DNA of 9,259 bases from Oscillospiraceae bacterium (lineage in GTDB: Bacteria; Bacillota; Clostridia; Oscillospirales; Acutalibacteraceae). Within the stretch, counting starts at the first letter, position 1; each line of letters opens with the position of its first letter. A program made the position numbers and the translations under genes. The stretch covers positions 1 through 9,259 of the forward strand of contig JAQXLO010000103.1 of the NCBI GenBank assembly GCA_029012165.1, read 5' to 3'. Of the stretch, positions 1 through 7,042 are shown in pieces. The notes under the pieces were generated by a model. That model saw only the letters and a program-made list of their open reading frames with translations, ran no database searches and was not told the DNA's origin.

Positions 1-1221
1 CTCCTGCGAAGCGGCCGCCAGCAGCTCCTGCTGGTAGGGGGTGTATTCCTCGCTGACGTTGGCATCCGCATCGAGGGCGGGGGCACGGTCTTGTACAAAG
101 CGCACGATCCCGAACACGGCGCCGCCGACCAGCAGAACGGCTGCACAAATCAGCACCGCAAGCAGCCACGGCTTTTTGCCCGCCTTTTTCACGGGCGGTT
201 TTTTCCGGGGCTGTTTTTGCTTGTGAGTCTTTTTCTTTTTTGGCGGTGCCGGCGGTGCAGACAGATCTATTTTTTGAAACACGTCCAGCAGAGGATCCAC
301 CGTTTGCAGACGATCCTCCGGCTCGATGGCAAGACCGCGCATGATGATGTGCGACAGCTTGTCCGGCATCTCCACCAGCTCGCCGATGGGCGTCAGACGA
401 TCCGCCTTGACCCGGCGCTCCAGACTGTCGATGGGTGTTTTCCCGGTCAGCATCTTGTAGATGGTGGCACACACCGCATAAATGTCGGTGAAGGGACCCT
501 GCTCCGTGGAGGAGGAATACTGCTCCTTAGGCGCATAGCCGGGCTTGAGAATAACGGACAGGCTCTTTTCGTCATTTCCGGACGCAACTCGTGCCGAGCC
601 GAAATCCAAAATCTTAACCTTGCCGTTGTTGCAGACGAAAATATTGTCGGGGGAGATGTCCCGATGGATCAGCCCGGCAGCATGGATCTCCCGCAGTGCC
701 TGCAAGACGGGGAGCATGATCTGCACGGTCTGCGCAACGCCGTAGGAGCCTTTTTCCGACAGAATATTTTTGATGTTTTCGCCTTCCAAAAGCTCCATGA
801 TGATATAAGCCGTGTGGTTGGCCTCCAAACAGTCATAGACCTTGACAACGCTTTCCAAATCGTTGAACCGTGCCAAACGCCGGCTTTCGTCCAGCATCCG
901 GCGGATGCCGTTTTGAAACAGACCCTGCGCCTCTTCGTTGTAGCAGGTGATGTCCAGCTCCCCCGTGATGCGGGAGGCAAGACTGGTGGGCATGAACTCC
1001 TTGATGGCGACCTTTTTGTACAGGCGGGTGTCCCACGCAATGTAGGTGATCCCAAAACCACCCTGCCCGAGGCAGCGCCCGATCAGATACCGATCGATCA
1101 GGATCGTGCCCGGCTCCAGATGGTTTCTGGACTTCGCCGCCGTGCCTTTGATGTAGCCGCAGTAGGGGCATACGTCATATACTTCATCGTACTCGTTCAT
1201 ACAGCCTAAACAGCGTTCCAT
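1..1221 (-). CDS. Zinc-ribbon membrane Ser/Thr protein kinase, active-looking, C-terminus cut by window edge
   Basis: This is a Hanks-type (PknB-like) kinase that should phosphorylate Ser/Thr on cytoplasmic proteins. The first 407 residues are visible and no stop is reached. A Cys4 zinc ribbon comes first (C4xxC7, C18PYC21). The kinase domain (about 44-310) has an intact glycine loop (GQGGFG, 52-57), the ATP lysine in VAIK (K74), HRD (186-188, followed by ISPDN), DFG (206-208) and GYAPKEQY. A Lys/Pro-rich linker leads to one membrane segment (about 352-374), and an outside domain begins before the sequence ends. The ATG start has a GGGAGGTG ribosome site just upstream. The gene lies 19 bases downstream of the PP2C gene, so writer and eraser are probably co-transcribed. 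The outside domain cannot be classified because it is cut off. Confidence 0.93.
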   Translation of the reverse strand, partial: MERCLGCMNEYDEVYDVCPYCGYIKGTAAKSRNHLEPGTILIDRYLIGRCLGQGGFGITYIAWDTRLYKKVAIKEFMPTSLASRITGELDITCYNEEAQGLFQNGIRRMLDESRRLARFNDLESVVKVYDCLEANHTAYIIMELLEGENIKNILSEKGSYGVAQTVQIMLPVLQALREIHAAGLIHRDISPDNIFVCNNGKVKILDFGSARVASGNDEKSLSVILKPGYAPKEQYSSSTEQGPFTDIYAVCATIYKMLTGKTPIDSLERRVKADRLTPIGELVEMPDKLSHIIMRGLAIEPEDRLQTVDPLLDVFQKIDLSAPPAPPKKKKTHKQKQPRKKPPVKKAGKKPWLLAVLICAAVLLVGGAVFGIVRFVQDRAPALDADANVSEEYTPYQQELLAAASQE

Positions 1222-1240
1222 AATGCGTCACCTCCCTGCG

Positions 1241-1972
1241 TCAAGTGTTCATGACGGCGATTGCCGAGTAGTTGTCCATATTTTTTCCGGCGCCGTTTTC
1301 CAAAACGACAGCCTGCATTTTTTTCAGCCAATCGGATGCATCGGTGCTCTTGTGCAGCAGCTTGCACATTTGCTTTTCGTCAATGTACTCCCAAAAACCG
1401 TCGGAGCAAAGCAGAAAAGCCTGACAATCATCCAGCTTGTACGGCGCAGAAACATCGTAGCGGATTGATTCCTCATCGCTGCCCAGTGCCCGCAGCAAGC
1501 GGTTGCGGTCAGGGTGGAAACGGATCTCCTTTTCCTTGATGTTGCCTGCATTGGCGAGCATCTGCGGGACGCTGTGATCCAGCGTGCGGCAGGTCACGGC
1601 GTTATTTTGAAACAGGTACAGCCGTGAGTCGCCGATGTGGCACCATGTGCAGTGATCCTTGCAGATCAGCAAAGATACCAGCGTGGTTTTCATCCCGGCG
1701 ATACAGCCTTCCCGCTGCTGCATCTCTAAAATTTCCTGATTGGCTTTTTCGACCGCTTCCTCAAAAAAGGGGCGAGGATAAAAGTCGTAGGTGTGCTCGA
1801 ACACTTCCCCGAACACACGGCACGCCGCCGCAGAGGCCGCATCCCCACGACCGTGACCGCCCAAGCCGTCACACAGCACGAAGCAGCAAACGCCCTCCCG
1901 GTTGAATACGGCGATGGCGTCCTCATTCCGCTCACGCTCTCCCTTTTTGGAGATTCCTTTATATGTAACCAC
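1241..1972 (-). CDS. PP2C-family Ser/Thr protein phosphatase (PrpC/Stp-like)
   Basis: This is a metal-dependent phosphatase of 243 residues with no membrane segment. It is expected to remove phosphate from Ser/Thr in the cytoplasm, most likely reversing the neighbouring kinase. The PP2C motifs appear in order: RNED (15-18), CDGLGGHG (34-41), GDSR (114-117), HPDRNRLLRALG (153-164), CSDG (189-192) and DNYS (233-236). The acidic metal ligands D35, D191 and D233 are all kept. I chose the GTG at 1972 because GGGGGA lies six bases before it. An in-frame TTG at 1996 has no ribosome site and directly abuts the upstream stop codon. The gene sits between the pseudokinase and the active kinase. The assignment to the family is firm; its substrates are inferred from context. 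Confidence 0.93.
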   Translation of the reverse strand: MVTYKGISKKGERERNEDAIAVFNREGVCCFVLCDGLGGHGRGDAASAAACRVFGEVFEHTYDFYPRPFFEEAVEKANQEILEMQQREGCIAGMKTTLVSLLICKDHCTWCHIGDSRLYLFQNNAVTCRTLDHSVPQMLANAGNIKEKEIRFHPDRNRLLRALGSDEESIRYDVSAPYKLDDCQAFLLCSDGFWEYIDEKQMCKLLHKSTDASDWLKKMQAVVLENGAGKNMDNYSAIAVMNT

Positions 1973-1996
1973 AACGATTCCCCCTGTGCGCAACAA

Positions 1997-3082
1997 TTAC
2001 AAATACTTGTTGATAACGATAAACAAAATGATCAGCAGTGCCACCAGAACGGCTGCCAGACCGCCGATGATCAGCGCCTGCTTTTTCGTATTGCCCGCAT
2101 CAATGATTCCGTCGATATCCACCATCTCTGTTTTGTCCAGCAGCGCATTTTTCATATCCGCAGCGCTTTTGAAGCGGATATCCTTGTTCATGTTCATGGC
2201 CTTGCAGATACACAGCTTGATTTGCTGCGGCAGATCCGTTTCGTCCAATGCCTGTCGAAGCGTATCCTCCGCTTTGCGTTCGATCGCATCCGGGGGCGTT
2301 TTGCCGACCAGCATCCTGTAGAGAACTGCGCCGACGGAATAAATGTCGGAGTAGGCACCACGTCTTTCCGTGCTGACGTACTGCTCATACGGGGCGTACC
2401 CGGGAGAGAAATAGATCGTCATCTCGTTTTCCTTGAACGGAGACGCCTCTTTCAAAAACACGAAATTGATCAGCTTGATCGTATTGTCCGTGGTGATCAC
2501 GATGTTTTTCGGCGTGACTGCACGGTGGATCAGATCCGCCTTGTGCAGCTGCGCCAGACCGTCCAGTATCGGCACGATGACAGACAGCGCCGTGTTGATG
2601 TCCACCGCACCGCCGCACTGCTTGAGATAATCGTCCAGCAGCAGACCCTCCAGATACTCGTTGACGATGTAGACCGTGCGGTTCGCCTCGAACGTGTCGA
2701 AGATGTGCATGATCCCGTCGCAAGCGGAGAACTGCATCATTGTTTTTGCGCTGGCAAAGATTTTCTGTGCGCTCTTTTCCGGCCACTGTGCATTGTTTTG
2801 CAGCGGCACAAGGTTCAGGGAGTTTCTGTCCCGTGTGACCAACTCCCGGGGGAAATGCTCCTGCACCTCCACGATCCGGTTTTGCTGCATATCCAAGGCC
2901 TTGTAGCAGACCGCATTCTTGTCTGTGGAGAGCACTTCGCCGATCAGATAGCGCTCCTGCAGCACACAGTGCGCCGGAAGAAACGTCTGCTTGCGCCCGC
3001 CGGACTCCACGTATCCGCAGTGCGGGCAACTGTTTTCATTCCCCTTTTCTTCAAAACAGGAAATACAAAGATTCTCGTACAT
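1997..3082 (-). CDS. Zinc-ribbon, membrane-anchored pseudokinase
   Basis: This 361-residue protein has the same plan as the active kinase downstream: Cys4 zinc ribbon (C6xxC9, C19PHC22), kinase fold (about 44-315) and one C-terminal membrane segment (about 335-358), with almost nothing outside. The catalytic residues are gone. The glycine loop is replaced by STDKNAV, the ATP lysine is Gln (Q74), HRD is HRA (186-188) and DFG is NFV (206-208). The three sites fall at the same residue numbers as in the active kinase, which suggests duplication followed by decay of catalysis. The C-lobe is preserved (GYAPYEQY, YSDIYSVGAVLYRML), so the fold is probably kept for binding. A scaffold or allosteric role towards the kinase, PP2C or FHA proteins is inferred. 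The start has AAAGGGGAG upstream, 12 bases after the FHA gene. Confidence 0.9.
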   Translation of the reverse strand: MYENLCISCFEEKGNENSCPHCGYVESGGRKQTFLPAHCVLQERYLIGEVLSTDKNAVCYKALDMQQNRIVEVQEHFPRELVTRDRNSLNLVPLQNNAQWPEKSAQKIFASAKTMMQFSACDGIMHIFDTFEANRTVYIVNEYLEGLLLDDYLKQCGGAVDINTALSVIVPILDGLAQLHKADLIHRAVTPKNIVITTDNTIKLINFVFLKEASPFKENEMTIYFSPGYAPYEQYVSTERRGAYSDIYSVGAVLYRMLVGKTPPDAIERKAEDTLRQALDETDLPQQIKLCICKAMNMNKDIRFKSAADMKNALLDKTEMVDIDGIIDAGNTKKQALIIGGLAAVLVALLIILFIVINKYL

Positions 3083-3094
3083 TTTTTCTCCCCT

Positions 3095-3439
3095 TTAATT
3101 CAATCGAAATGTGTTGGACATATCTCCCACAGCGAGCACCGATCCTCTCGGTACATCCACATCCACATCGTGCGCAATGCGCATTCCGTTGATAAACGTA
3201 CCGTTGCGGGAATGGTCGTGTACCGTATAGGCGCCGTTTTTCAGGTTGCACCGGATGCTGCAATGGGTGCGGCTGATTTTTTCGCAGTTTTCGTCCATCA
3301 CGATGTGGCAGGTTTTGGGATCACGTCCGATCGTTACGGTCTCGTCCCGATCCAGCCGAAAAATTGCCTCCGCATATTCGCCGCTGATCCCCATGATGGA
3401 GCCGGCAAAGTCGGCGTCCTTCTTTTTAAATATTTTCAT
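3095..3439 (-). CDS. Short FHA-domain protein
   Basis: This 114-residue protein is little more than one forkhead-associated domain, a module that binds phosphothreonine peptides. The residues that contact phosphothreonine are present: G38-R39, S56-R57-x-H59 and N79-G80, followed by TFING. A basic start (MKIFKKKD) precedes the domain. No signal peptide or membrane segment is seen, so it should act in the cytoplasm as a reader of marks made by the neighbouring kinases. I chose the ATG at 3439 because it lies 16 bases after the previous gene ends; a longer reading from 3496 would run into that gene and adds 19 residues unlike the family. The ribosome site (GGGTG) is weak, so translation may be coupled to the gene before. 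Confidence 0.9.
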   Translation of the reverse strand: MKIFKKKDADFAGSIMGISGEYAEAIFRLDRDETVTIGRDPKTCHIVMDENCEKISRTHCSIRCNLKNGAYTVHDHSRNGTFINGMRIAHDVDVDVPRGSVLAVGDMSNTFRLN

Positions 3440-3455
3440 AGCACACACCCGGCTC

Positions 3456-4130
3456 TCAGTTCTTCCATGTAAAGGATTCGCCGCAGAAGGGAACAAACAC
3501 CAGCTCGGATTCCCCGACGGTCAGCTTGTCTCCGGATTGGAGTGCCGTGGCTTCAAGCAAAGGCTTGTCATTGAGGTAGCTCAGCTCCGAGGAGGTGTCA
3601 CCCGGCTGCGCAAAGAAAGAGTTGCCCTTCGGGTCATAGGTGACGATCATGTGTCTGTCTCTGGAGACGGCGGAATCCCCGCTCAGGCAGATATCCATCG
3701 TACCGCCGCGTCCCAAAAAGTTTCTGCCGGATTTCAGGCGGAAATCCTGTCCGAAGTGAACGCCGCTGATGCAGACCAGCCAGCCCACGACCGGCTCCGT
3801 GCCCAACGTTTTCTGATAGAAATGTACGGTTCGACTGTCGTCCGGCACTTCGGCGGACACGGACGAAACGGAAACGGCGGGCGCCTGCTCAAACAAGTCC
3901 TCCGTGTCCGTAACAGGGACGAAAAGATCCGGCGAGATCCCATCCACCGCTTTTTCGGGCGTCTGCGGCAGTTCGGAGAAATCGTCCGTACTGGGCAGCG
4001 GCTGTGCATCCGTTTCCCATTTTGTGGGGGGAATCAGCCCGGTATTTTCGCAGTGGGGACAGACTTCATATTTGCCTGCATCATAAAAATGGCCTTTTTC
4101 ACAGCGTGTGAGTCGTTTGATTTCTTTCAT
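3456..4130 (-). CDS. Zinc-finger FHA-domain protein
   Basis: This 224-residue protein has an N-terminal zinc finger of the form C10-x3-H14 then C24PHC27, an acidic Pro/Ser/Thr-rich linker (about 36-112) that is probably disordered, and a C-terminal FHA domain (about 113-212). The FHA core has GR (140-141) and SRDRH (156-160). The second loop, normally NGT, reads YLND (185-188), so ligand contacts may differ from the canonical form. A threonine in DDSRTV (T101) lies just before the domain and could be a kinase target bound by the protein's own FHA domain, as known for GarA/OdhI; here this is inference. The start has AGGAGA seven bases upstream, 11 bases after the LytTR gene. Role: phosphothreonine adaptor in the kinase/PP2C operon. 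Confidence 0.9.
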   Translation of the reverse strand: MKEIKRLTRCEKGHFYDAGKYEVCPHCENTGLIPPTKWETDAQPLPSTDDFSELPQTPEKAVDGISPDLFVPVTDTEDLFEQAPAVSVSSVSAEVPDDSRTVHFYQKTLGTEPVVGWLVCISGVHFGQDFRLKSGRNFLGRGGTMDICLSGDSAVSRDRHMIVTYDPKGNSFFAQPGDTSSELSYLNDKPLLEATALQSGDKLTVGESELVFVPFCGESFTWKN

Positions 4131-4141
4131 ACCGTCTTCTC

Positions 4142-4858
4142 CTATTCTTCTATTTCTAAATATTTCATAAACTGTTTTTTGACGTCGGCATACCGCTTTT
4201 GACTGACGGGAACAAACAGACCGTTGTTCATGGTCAAGCCGTCCCTTGTCAGACTTTTGATGTATTTGAGCTGCACGATGTAGCTTTGATGTACACGGAC
4301 AAACTGCTCCGCATCCAGCGCCTGCTCCACTTCATCGAGCTTTGCATAAAATTCGGTGTCCAGACCCTTGTTGACGATACTGCATTTTCTGCCGCTGCTG
4401 GCAAAGTAATAAATATCGTCCAGCCGCATACGCTGCACGGCGCCGGAAACTTTGTAGGTGAAATAGTTTTCGGTGTTCGAGGCGTAGTAGCAGAAATAGC
4501 GGTCGATGGTTTCGGACAGCGTCTTGATGGGGATAGGCTTGATCAGATAGTCGAACACCCGCAGCTTGTAGCCGAACAGGGCGTAGGAATCGTCCGTGGA
4601 TGTAAAAATAATTTCGGTGTGGACATTGCCGGTTTCCCGAATGCGCTTGGCGATTTCGATACCGGGGAGGATATCTGCGTTCACCTCGATAAAAACGATG
4701 TCGAAGCGGAAATCGGTTTCAAAGTCGATCTGCATCACCGCCTCCATGGAGGTATACGCTTCGTAACCGAATTCACACTTATCAAACAGCAGATGCACCA
4801 GAACATCCTCTAATTGATCCGCACTGTTTTCTAAATCAAAAACCGCAACTTTCAGCAT
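4142..4858 (-). CDS. LytTR-family response regulator with Asp-to-Glu receiver
   Basis: This is a DNA-binding regulator of 238 residues. An N-terminal receiver domain (about 1-120) is followed by a LytTR DNA-binding domain (about 140-236; motifs DIYYFASSGRK, VRVHQSYIV and VPVSQKRYADVK). In the receiver the conserved Lys (K107, in DYLIKP) and Thr (T86) are kept. The phosphoacceptor position, inside FDIVFIEV, is Glu (E58, codon GAG) instead of Asp, and the acidic pair is D8-L-E10. Phosphorylation by a histidine kinase is therefore unlikely, and none is encoded nearby. The start at 4858 has AAGGAAGTG upstream; an in-frame upstream start lacks this. LytTR proteins bind paired direct repeats about 21 bp apart. 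In Bacillus subtilis the LytTR regulator NatR controls natAB, a similar pairing to the transporter just upstream here. Confidence 0.93.
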   Translation of the reverse strand: MLKVAVFDLENSADQLEDVLVHLLFDKCEFGYEAYTSMEAVMQIDFETDFRFDIVFIEVNADILPGIEIAKRIRETGNVHTEIIFTSTDDSYALFGYKLRVFDYLIKPIPIKTLSETIDRYFCYYASNTENYFTYKVSGAVQRMRLDDIYYFASSGRKCSIVNKGLDTEFYAKLDEVEQALDAEQFVRVHQSYIVQLKYIKSLTRDGLTMNNGLFVPVSQKRYADVKKQFMKYLEIEE

Positions 4859-4943
4859 AGTTTCACTTCCTTTTGGCAACCCTTGTGCAGATTGCGACAC
4901 AAGATTCAAACACGGCGTGTGGCGGGATTTGTGCGCCGCTGTC
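4859..4943 (-). other. 85-base spacer between permease and LytTR genes
   Basis: This is the longest gap in the run of genes from 6843 to 1. I see no hairpin followed by a T-run and no convincing -35/-10 pair, only the LytTR ribosome site near its end. Read-through from the transporter promoter into the LytTR and kinase genes is the simplest reading, although a weak or activator-dependent promoter here cannot be excluded. Confidence 0.5.
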
Positions 4944-6119
4944 TTAGCCCTGCAGCAGCTTTTCGCTGTGCAGCATCCGCACGCTCACCATCCACATCAG
5001 CACCGAATACAGCAGCGAGGACAGCACGGTGAAAAGAATGTGGATCGGTTCCGCCGTGCCCAAAAAGATCATCTTGATGGAAACGATCACGTTAAATACC
5101 GGGATCCACATCGCCGCAGCATGGATATTGGCGCTTTCCATAAACATGGTCAGACCGCTCAGCAGCGTGGGGAAAATGGTGATCAGGCTCATCTGCGACT
5201 GGGCTTCTTTCACCGTTTTTGCGTGCAGACCGATCATGGTCATGAGGGAAACCGCAAAGACAGACAGCACCAAACACACGGCGACCAGATGGAGGATCTG
5301 CGCAAAAGACAGAGAGACCTTTGCACCGCCGGTTTCCGCACCGCCGGACAGCATCGTCCAGGCGGAGTCCGAGCACAGGAAGGAAATGACGTACGCCAGG
5401 ATGGACAGGAGCATACCCAGCAGACTGATAAACAGCGTCGCCGTGAACTTGGCCATCAGGATGCTCATGCGGCTGGCCTGTGTGGTCATCAGACTTTCAA
5501 AAGTGCCCCGTTCCTTTTCGCCGGTAAACAGATCCACCGCCACCGAAACGCCGCCGCTCATGATCATCATCACCAGCATCATGGGCGCAATGGACGCCAT
5601 GATGGAGTTGTTCGCCTCGCCCGTTTCGTCCGACAGCTTGACCGCTTTCAGCTGAAACGGCTGTACGGAAGCCATGTCCACATGGTACTCGGTTTGAATC
5701 GTTTCGTACAGCGAAAGCTGCCGTGCCGTTTCCACGGCGGTGATCAGCGTTTGACCGGCAGTGGCGGATTTGGTGGAAGCGTCGTTGTAGGTGATGGTGA
5801 TCTGTCCGTTGTTCAAGCGGATCACCGCATACACGTTTCCGTTTTTCAGATCCTCCGTGGCGTTTTTTTCGATTGCGGTTCGGCGTACCAGCTGCGTCGA
5901 TTCAAACAGCGTCTCGTACAGTTCCTCGTCGATGGAACCGGGGGCATACTCCACGATGCAGGGGATATTTTTTTTCAGCTCTTCCTTGTCCAGCTGTGTG
6001 CCCATGAGCATATACATCAGCGGGAAAACCAGCACCGGCACAAACAGCATGACAAAGCTGCGCTTGTCCCGGAAGATATCCAGCATTTCTTTTTTCAGAA
6101 TCAGTTTAAAGTCACGCAT
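4944..6119 (-). CDS. ABC-2 type transporter permease (NatB-like)
   Basis: This 391-residue membrane protein is the permease partner of the ATPase encoded before it. The N-terminus (MRDFKLILKKEMLDIFRDKR) is typical of the ABC-2/NatB group. One membrane segment (about 22-40) is followed by a large outside domain (about 41-170), then a cluster of at least five further hydrophobic segments to the C-terminus. After the second segment comes the family motif DLFTGEKERGTFESLM. I chose the ATG at 6119 because GGAGGG lies eight bases upstream; it overlaps the ATPase gene by 8 bases, indicating translational coupling. NatAB exports sodium, but relatives export drugs or peptides, so the substrate is open. 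Export of, or protection against, the small peptides encoded upstream is possible. Confidence 0.9.
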   Translation of the reverse strand: MRDFKLILKKEMLDIFRDKRSFVMLFVPVLVFPLMYMLMGTQLDKEELKKNIPCIVEYAPGSIDEELYETLFESTQLVRRTAIEKNATEDLKNGNVYAVIRLNNGQITITYNDASTKSATAGQTLITAVETARQLSLYETIQTEYHVDMASVQPFQLKAVKLSDETGEANNSIMASIAPMMLVMMIMSGGVSVAVDLFTGEKERGTFESLMTTQASRMSILMAKFTATLFISLLGMLLSILAYVISFLCSDSAWTMLSGGAETGGAKVSLSFAQILHLVAVCLVLSVFAVSLMTMIGLHAKTVKEAQSQMSLITIFPTLLSGLTMFMESANIHAAAMWIPVFNVIVSIKMIFLGTAEPIHILFTVLSSLLYSVLMWMVSVRMLHSEKLLQG

Positions 6120-6843
6120 TGCCGCTGCCCTCCGCAATTCGGAAAAACATTTCCATCACATCGTCCGTACCCTCTCCGGCGAGGATCTCCCGCTTGGTGC
6201 CGTTTCGGATGATCCTGCCGTTTGCGATGATGACCAGATTGTCGCAAAGGCGCTCGATCTCGTGCATATTGTGCGTGGAGACCAAAACGGTTTTTCCCTG
6301 TTCCTTGCAGGTCAGGATAAAGTCCTGCACATCCCGGATGCTGTAGATGTCCAATCCTGTGGACGGCTCGTCCAGCAGGATGGTGGACGGGTCGTGGACG
6401 ATGGACTTGGCGAAGGCGACCTTTTGCCGCATTCCCCGGGAAAAGCCCTGTACACGCTTGAAAAGAAAACGCTCCATGTCCAGCAGATTGGACAGCACCT
6501 TGATCCGTTCCGCCGCCTGATCCTCGTCCATGCCCTGCAGCTTGGCAAAGTAGAGAATGTTTTCCCACGCCGTCAAGCGGTTGTACAGCGACACATCGCC
6601 GCCGAACAGCACGCCCATGTGCCGGCGTGCGCCGTTCGGGTCACGGATCACATCGGTTCCATCGACACAAATCGAGCCGGAATCCGGGTGCAGGATGGTG
6701 GAGATCAGACGCATGGTCGTCGTTTTGCCGGAGCCGTTTGCGCCGATAAACCCGGTGATCTGCCCGGACTGTGCCGTGAAGGATATATTTTGGATTACCT
6801 GTGTTTTTCCAAAGGATTTACACACATTGGAAACTTCAATCAT
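6112..6843 (-). CDS. ABC transporter ATP-binding protein (NatA-like)
   Basis: This 243-residue cytoplasmic ATPase powers the overlapping permease. It shows Walker A (GANGSGKTT), a NatA-type Q-loop region (GVLFGGDVSLYNRLT) in which the usual Gln is absent, as I recall is common in this subgroup, the signature GFSRGMRQKV (SRGMR in place of SGGQ), Walker B with the D-loop (ILLDEPSTGLD) and the switch histidine (VLVSTHNMHEI). Length is normal for a single-domain ATPase and there is no extra C-terminal domain. The ATG has GGGAGAA seven bases upstream. It is the first gene after a clear promoter at 6886-6914 and probably leads an operon that includes the permease and perhaps the LytTR/FHA/kinase genes, since I see no strong terminator in the 85-base gap at 4859-4943. 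Confidence 0.94.
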   Translation of the reverse strand: MIEVSNVCKSFGKTQVIQNISFTAQSGQITGFIGANGSGKTTTMRLISTILHPDSGSICVDGTDVIRDPNGARRHMGVLFGGDVSLYNRLTAWENILYFAKLQGMDEDQAAERIKVLSNLLDMERFLFKRVQGFSRGMRQKVAFAKSIVHDPSTILLDEPSTGLDIYSIRDVQDFILTCKEQGKTVLVSTHNMHEIERLCDNLVIIANGRIIRNGTKREILAGEGTDDVMEMFFRIAEGSGNA

Positions 6844-6885
6844 AATTTATTCTCCCATTACCCCGTTTAAAAACATATATGTATA

Positions 6886-6914
6886 ATAGTAAGATAATTC
6901 CTGTAACTTGTCAA
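6886..6914 (-). promoter_or_regulatory. Sigma-A type promoter for the ABC transporter operon
   Basis: On the minus strand a perfect TTGACA (-35, 6909-6914) is followed by a 17-base spacer and TACTAT (-10, 6886-6891). Transcription should start near 6879, giving a leader of about 35 bases before the ATPase ATG at 6843. It is the best consensus promoter in the window and differs in type from the two peptide promoters, which have poor -35 boxes. Confidence 0.75.
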
Positions 6915-6948
6915 GAATACGGAGATAAAAAAACAGTATTTTTTGCAG

Positions 6949-6962
6949 AAAGTGTACACTTT
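6949..6962. repeat. 14-bp perfect palindrome upstream of the ABC promoter
   Basis: AAAGTGTACACTTT reads the same on both strands. It lies 34 bases upstream of the -35 of the transporter promoter, in an AT-rich stretch between the terminator of the last peptide gene and the promoter. The position suits a dimeric regulator site. The AGTGTA/TACACT half-sites recall those of YtrA-type GntR regulators of ABC operons, but no GntR gene is in the window and the spacing here is zero. Function is unproven. Confidence 0.45.
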
Positions 6963-7000
6963 TTCAGTTATTTTGTCTCGGATGCTCCTTTCGTTCCCGA

Positions 7001-7026
7001 AAAGCAAAAAGACGCCGCCCGGCGTC
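7001..7026 (-). terminator. Rho-independent terminator after the last peptide gene
   Basis: On the minus strand a 6-bp GC-rich stem (GACGCC/GGCGTC at 7011-7026, 4-base loop) is followed by TTTTTGCTTT. It begins 16 bases after the stop of the peptide gene at 7043-7114. This separates the peptide transcript from the transporter operon, which has its own promoter. Confidence 0.85.
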
Positions 7027-7042
7027 CTATTGCACAAGTCGC

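Noticed and set aside
91..1209. 372-codon open frame on the plus strand
   Set aside because: It is the antisense of the left-edge kinase, whose HRD, DFG and VAIK motifs prove the minus-strand frame.
1973..1996. TTG start for the PP2C gene at 1996
   Set aside because: It has no ribosome site, and the added residues are outside the PP2C family start. GTG at 1972 is preceded by GGGGGA at proper spacing.
1793..3472. 559-codon open frame on the plus strand
   Set aside because: It lies opposite the PP2C, pseudokinase and FHA genes. The translation is rich in His, Arg, Gln and Val without domain motifs, whereas the minus strand carries clear families with ribosome sites.
4859..4943. CGCACAAA octamer upstream of the LytTR gene, as in the two peptide promoters
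   Set aside because: No matching -10 follows at 17 bases and no flanking similarity to the 80-bp block exists, so it is probably chance.
4917..6212. 431-codon open frame on the plus strand
   Set aside because: It is the antisense of the ABC permease, with a His/Gln/Arg-rich low-complexity translation, no ribosome site and no recognisable domain.
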